Assembly: GCF_000003605.2 (NCBI RefSeq)
Contig: NW_003131863.1
Location: 427,030 to 491,029 of the forward strand
DNA length: 64,000 nt
Direction: 5' to 3'
Origin: Saccoglossus kowalevskii
Lineage: Eukaryota; Hemichordata; Enteropneusta; Harrimaniidae
Made by a program: the position numbers and the translations under genes. Positions 59,813-64,000 of the stretch are shown here, one piece after another. The notes beneath the pieces are model-generated. The model did no database searches and had not been told where the DNA came from. It saw nothing but the letters and a program-made list of their open reading frames with translations. Numbering within the stretch: the stretch's first letter is position 1; the number at the start of each line of letters is the position of its first letter.

Positions 59813-61847
59813 AAAAAAACAATGTGATACTAGTATATTCAAACCATTGATATATGTGTAAACCAACGACACAAGTAACTGGAATATATACAAACCAGTT
59901 AGAAAGGCGGCGTGAATCGGTCAAATAATATATTTTAATTGGTTGCGAAATATTGCAAATTTTACAATGGGAAGACTGAATATTTTCGGCACCATGAATC
60001 AATAAACGTCTGATCCCATTTGTTAAATTACAGTACACGTTAAAACCCTTTACCACTTCTATGTTGCCAGACGCATAGCATCGAGCTGAAGTTTATTTTT
60101 CATGAATATAGTAAATAATTATTATAATGCCTACTAACAGACTGATGATACCTTAGTGATAATCGAATTACATTGGAATACATTCGAAAGAGATCCGTTC
60201 ACTCTAATACTCAGGGACGACAAAGTCGCTGACTATAAACTCTTGGGGTTGACCCGTCATTGCTTTTGCAACATGGGTGAGAATTATGCGATGACGCCGA
60301 CTACTTTCTCATGCACATTATTTTTTCCGACTTTTCGGTCTCTGTATTCCCCCCTCTCTAATTCCGACCTAATCATACTCTATATGCAATGGTCAAACCC
60401 AAGTTTTGTGTTTTGAATCATAGACCCTAGGTATATGTTCGAATGCATATAAACTTGCCCCCATATTTCTCTGTTAGAAGAAAAAAATGGCGTCTACCAT
60501 CACATACTGTCACGACAAAGTACTGAAGCATGTCGTGCCTAAAAATACATGTTATTCGTAGCCGGGTAGTCACGCTGTCTCGCAAGGACCTTTGCATGTT
60601 AAATTGAAGCTGACATTGCGCATGCTCAGTCGAAGGAGCGAATTTGTGGAATGACACCGGGCATTTTGAGTGTAATATTGCCCGTGACTATTGTAATAAT
60701 AAGAACTTTATTGTTATCGAATCTCTGTTGAGATATAGATAAAATTGCAATAAAGAGTAAAATTATAATAATAGAAAAACTAAAAAAAAACTAAAAACAG
60801 AAAAAAAATTGTATATCAGAGATGAACAAATCTCACTCTTATTGCCCTGATATGAAACAGTTGACCTTTGACCTACATCGTTGCAGTTTAATGACACGTG
60901 CCAGTATTCCCATTATATAAATGTGAAATAAATAAAAAAAAGAATGACGTTTTACATTTCTACATGTCCAACCATCCATGCACGGAACAATTAATGCATT
61001 TTGCCAGCACACGATTTCGACGGAATAAAATAAATATCATAATTTCAATCGATTTTCATATTTTGTTGTTTAGATTTTTGCAATTAAAATAAAAAAAAAT
61101 AATTATAATTGGTATTTTCAATGATAGGGTTCGGTAACAAAATAGTCCCTCTGTATTACATGGAAGTATGCATATGGTTTTCTTTGTTATGTAGATTTGT
61201 TTGTGATTGAAAGCTCGACGGGTTAACCGTGTTCGTCTACAAGACCAGTGCGTGTCAAAATAAAATCGAATTGCCGTTTAAATCAGCAATAAAACGATGC
61301 ACTCGAATATGAATTTAACGATACACTGAAATGACGTCACAGACAAGTAATTATCATAATAATAATAATGAGGGGATGGGATAGGGTTAGGACTCGACTT
61401 GAATGAAATGGTGTTTTCAAGGTCACCATTGTCGTAACTGTAGCATTCATGTTTGTCTCTGTCATTTAATGGTTCAAATCCGAATTTCGGGTGGCAGCTA
61501 AGCCAGAAAACGGCAGGTCATTCAGCATATCAGCTGGGCCGAGACGTATGTGATCGCACGACCATCACATTTTTTAAAAAAACAGCCTCAATAATCGAGG
61601 TAAACACGTACTCAATCAACAATTGAAACATGTCAGACACAAAAATGAACGTCGAGGTCGCGATAATTCCCGATTAAAAACAACCTAATTGGGAATTGGG
61701 TCTTTAAATGTTCGTGTGATATACGTCGCGTACATTGAGGTCACGCAGTAGTCATACTCGGCCTCCATGTACTCAATCACATGCCGCTATCAACTGTTCA
61801 CCGAACGTCGATGCTTCGATAACATCCGGCACATAGAGTATACTTAC

Positions 61848-62194
61848 TGCATTGTTTTGATGTATTGACACATAAATCTCCACCGCTTTCTTCTCTGCCT
61901 CGGTGAGTTTGTCGGCGAGACCGTGGATGCCTTCTCGTCGAGGAGCAGAAGAACACGAATCCGGGATAAATACCCTTCCACAATCTCCGGTATCACTGTC
62001 GCGAGGTCGGCGCTGTATCCTTTCTCTGTGAGGCTTTCATTTCTAAAAGTCGACACGTTCTGAATACTAGAATAGCCGTTGCCTGTTTGAATGCGCAAAT
62101 AGACGTGAATAGATCTTGCGTTGCTAATAGTATACCCAAGAACCTGTCCGACTAACTCGGTTAATCGTAATTTGACTACTGTTTTCTTTTTCAT
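61848..62194 (-). CDS. Possible first coding exon, unknown family
   Basis: From an ATG at 62,194 a frame of 116 codons (MKKKTVVKLRLTELVGQVLG...) runs to a consensus donor (AATGCA|GTAAGTATA), after which it would stop within four bases. The first ~90 residues look protein-like, but the last ~30 are Arg-rich, while a second frame over the same bases reads GIHGLADKLTEAEKKAVEIY and continues to the same donor. Either the gene uses that second frame through an unseen acceptor, or there is a frameshift in the genome or assembly near 61,930. A TATA-like CTATATAATA lies about 35 bp upstream of the ATG. I do not recognise the family, and no further exon was found to the left. Confidence 0.35.
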
Positions 62195-62221
62195 CCTTAT
62201 TTGCCGTGACTCGTGGCAGCG

Positions 62222-62231
62222 GTATTATATA
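62222..62231 (-). promoter_or_regulatory. TATA-like box
   Basis: CTATATAATAC on the - strand, placed 30-40 bp before the ATG of the possible exon at 62,194. If used, the 5' leader would be only a few bases long, which is unusual; the ATG could then lie in the leader rather than be the start. Confidence 0.3.
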
Positions 62232-64000
62232 GTGGGTAACATACTGGCTACAAATTGACCTGAATTAATTACTGATCTTGGGCAGATCTTGTTTTGTTCT
62301 TTTCAAGCCATGATCTAATTATTCAAATGCATGACATCGACAGCTCGGCGACATATTTTTTTTTCTTCTATTTACTTCGCATCGACCGATCGATCCCAAA
62401 TTTTGTATTGAATATCCAATATTGATCCGAATTGTAGTCCATGTCTACCTTTGAAAGATCACGTGACTATTTCCCTTGACTCTGGTAGTAATAATACTCA
62501 AATTTAAATGATTTGCATTGAAGTTTAATATTTTATTTCAACAAAATGCCTAAAAAATCTACATTCACAGAATTAATTTGGAAAGGGATGGTCACGTGTT
62601 TTATGAAAGTTTGGGTTGGGGTGGCTAGGCTAGGCTGGGATGAGCAATGAATTAATCAGAGAAACGATTTGTATTTCTTGCGAACTTCCTGTTAATGAAA
62701 AATCGCCCAACAAGATGATTTTATTTTTTAAATCTGTCTTGCCAAAAAAACAAAAAACGATTTACTGTTGTAACCGAAAGTGTCCTGCTGCTTAATATTC
62801 GGATGAATGGGGTGAGACTATTGTAGGTGTATAGTGGCCTTGGTCGTGAAAGAGGTGATTTGGGTCTGACCAGGGCTCAATCAAAGCACGTCACACCTTG
62901 ACCTATCATAATGGTTAGTTGATATGGAGGAGAAATCATAGCATGAATGGACCTGAAATTCATCTCACATACGCACGTTATGTTTTGACGCACTAAAAAT
63001 ATCAGCGGTCGCCCGGAAGTAAGCATCTCTCTGTATACTTGTATGCGAGATGGAAAAACCCTGCCGAAAGCTTTGCCGTGTCCGTTACCGTTGTCCACAT
63101 TTAATATGAGTTATGCGTATTCTACCAGCCGATACGCGATAGTGCTGATTTAAAAATCAAGACAATGTAACTACATTTAATTGTATAAACTGAAGATATA
63201 AATGTGTTGATTGGCTATTCAAAACATAACAACAACTAAAACAAGACTGAACGTGTTTTGTCGTGAATGTCAAGTGAACTGCATATACTTCACACGTTGT
63301 GTTGATTCGAAAAAGCTACAGAAAAGGTTTTATTTTTCATGAGATTACCCCGCCCCCTCCAATTTACTAAGAATGGGACGGAGGAGCGCATCAGTTGTAT
63401 GACCTGGATCACAGTATCTTTGCGCCTGTATACACCAGTGGTCACGTGTTTGCTCTATCATCTTACAAGTTAGGCCTGCGATTATACTGGCACAGTCTGG
63501 GGGCGATTTATTTCTTTTTCAAATTTAAAATTAAATAAAAAAAAAGCGAAATGAAGGTGTTAACGCGAAATCCCTCGTAACCGCTAAATCGCGTTCACCC
63601 ACCTTTCGCAAAACTATATTTTTTCCATTTTTTCCATCACCACAGCTGGGCTAGTCTAGCCTGCGATGTACGCGTAGACACATTTGTATATGCCACACCA
63701 TAAGACACGTGCTGTAGTGACGTGGTGTCTCAATCTGATTAAAATCCGATTTAGGTAAATAAGTATAAATACTCTCAAAATGGAGATAACAAAACGGCGT
63801 GATTATTACGTAATACTTTGGTGGTTTGAAAAAAGATGTGAGCATGTTACGGAATGGAAGTAACAGAACGGCGTGATTATTGCGTAATACTTTGGCGGTT
63901 TGAAAACAGATGTGAGCATGTTACGCGCCGGCGACCTTTCGCAACGGGTATAATGGCGTCCTAAACTGATTTTGAGTGCACGGTCATCTGTGTTTATTTT
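62232..64000. other. Right edge, no gene supported
   Basis: Short unsupported frames only. T-rich and A-rich tracts occur near 62,357 and 63,535. The end of the window carries a recent two-copy duplication (63,778-63,925). Confidence 0.5.
63778..63925 (+). repeat. Two-copy tandem duplication, 74 bp
   Basis: CGGCGTGATTATTACGTAAT at 63,795 recurs as CGGCGTGATTATTGCGTAAT at 63,869, and both copies end GATGTGAGCATGTTACG. About 90% identical by eye. It contains TTACGTAATAC (in copy 1), a PAR-bZIP-like palindrome. Confidence 0.9.

Larger units (their letters stand above)
55001..61847. other. Leader intron and right intergenic region
   Basis: To about 56,055 this is probably the 5' leader intron of gene C. 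Beyond that I find no gene. It contains a decayed family 2 MITE (55,060-55,345), paired CTCF-like boxes near 56,199 and 56,228, an inverted-repeat element at 57,183-57,365, another CTCF-like box near 57,702, the TGACGTAA array at 59.5-59.8 kb and A-rich patches around 60,770-60,810 and 61,090-61,105. Confidence 0.5.

Noticed and set aside
59481-60056. 191-codon open frame on the - strand
   Set aside because: It is produced mainly by the 22-bp TGACGTAA array; the peptide is periodic and of odd composition, with no domain.
61468-61500. tRNA-like B box (GGTTCAAATCC)
   Set aside because: The flanking bases do not form a T-arm or acceptor stem and no A box lies at the right distance.
1-64000. CRISPR arrays, operons, rRNA genes, retroviral or other virus-derived fossils, LINE reverse transcriptase
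   Set aside because: No direct-repeat/spacer pattern, no rRNA-like stretch and no reverse transcriptase, integrase, capsid or envelope-like reading frame was seen on either strand; the tandem arrays have no unique spacers. The finding entries at 118-119 and 119,000 carry no biological claim and should be ignored.

Overview
This is a stretch of nuclear DNA from an animal, most likely a marine invertebrate bilaterian (an invertebrate deuterostome or a lophotrochozoan; I cannot separate these from sequence alone). The reasons are GT-AG introns of about 0.3-2 kb, Golgi-type II glycosyltransferases with animal-style exon layouts, very low gene density, many short inverted-repeat DNA transposons (MITEs), minisatellites, and recurrent CTCF-like boxes. 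I saw no bacterial, organellar or viral gene content.

Layout. 1-25,980 holds no gene I can support: it is AT-rich intergenic DNA with MITEs, a 50-bp satellite (8,941-9,600), a degenerate ~155-bp tandem repeat near 16 kb and a pentanucleotide microsatellite at 17.2 kb. A 32-bp minisatellite of about 46 units (about 26,010-27,500) leads into a + strand gene (27,598-31,079, three exons seen, 5' end unresolved). It encodes a membrane-anchored WS/DGAT-type acyltransferase-like protein whose active-site motif reads HPALTDG instead of HHxxxDG. 31,080-37,240 is intergenic.

From 37.2 to 55 kb there is a cluster of three type II glycosyltransferase genes, all on the - strand. Gene A (37,241-40,959) is complete: five exons, 460 aa, O-fucosyltransferase-like fold. 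Gene B (45,220-49,136) is its tandem paralogue with the same intron phases and the same 160-nt third exon; its last two exons are not in the sequence, and an assembly gap of 50 N lies where they might be. Gene C (CDS 53,530-54,963) is an intronless-CDS core-2/I-branching (GT14, GCNT-like) enzyme of 477 aa with a spliced 5' leader. All three would sit in the Golgi membrane and extend glycans, so they could belong to one glycan pathway, but that is inference from location and family only.

55-64 kb is again repeat-rich, with one possible coding exon of unknown family (61,848-62,194, -) behind a TATA-like box. The repeat content includes at least six MITE families. One has seven copies (one inside an intron of the acyltransferase gene), one carries a short conserved reading frame starting MATLT, and one carries CTCF-like boxes near its ends.
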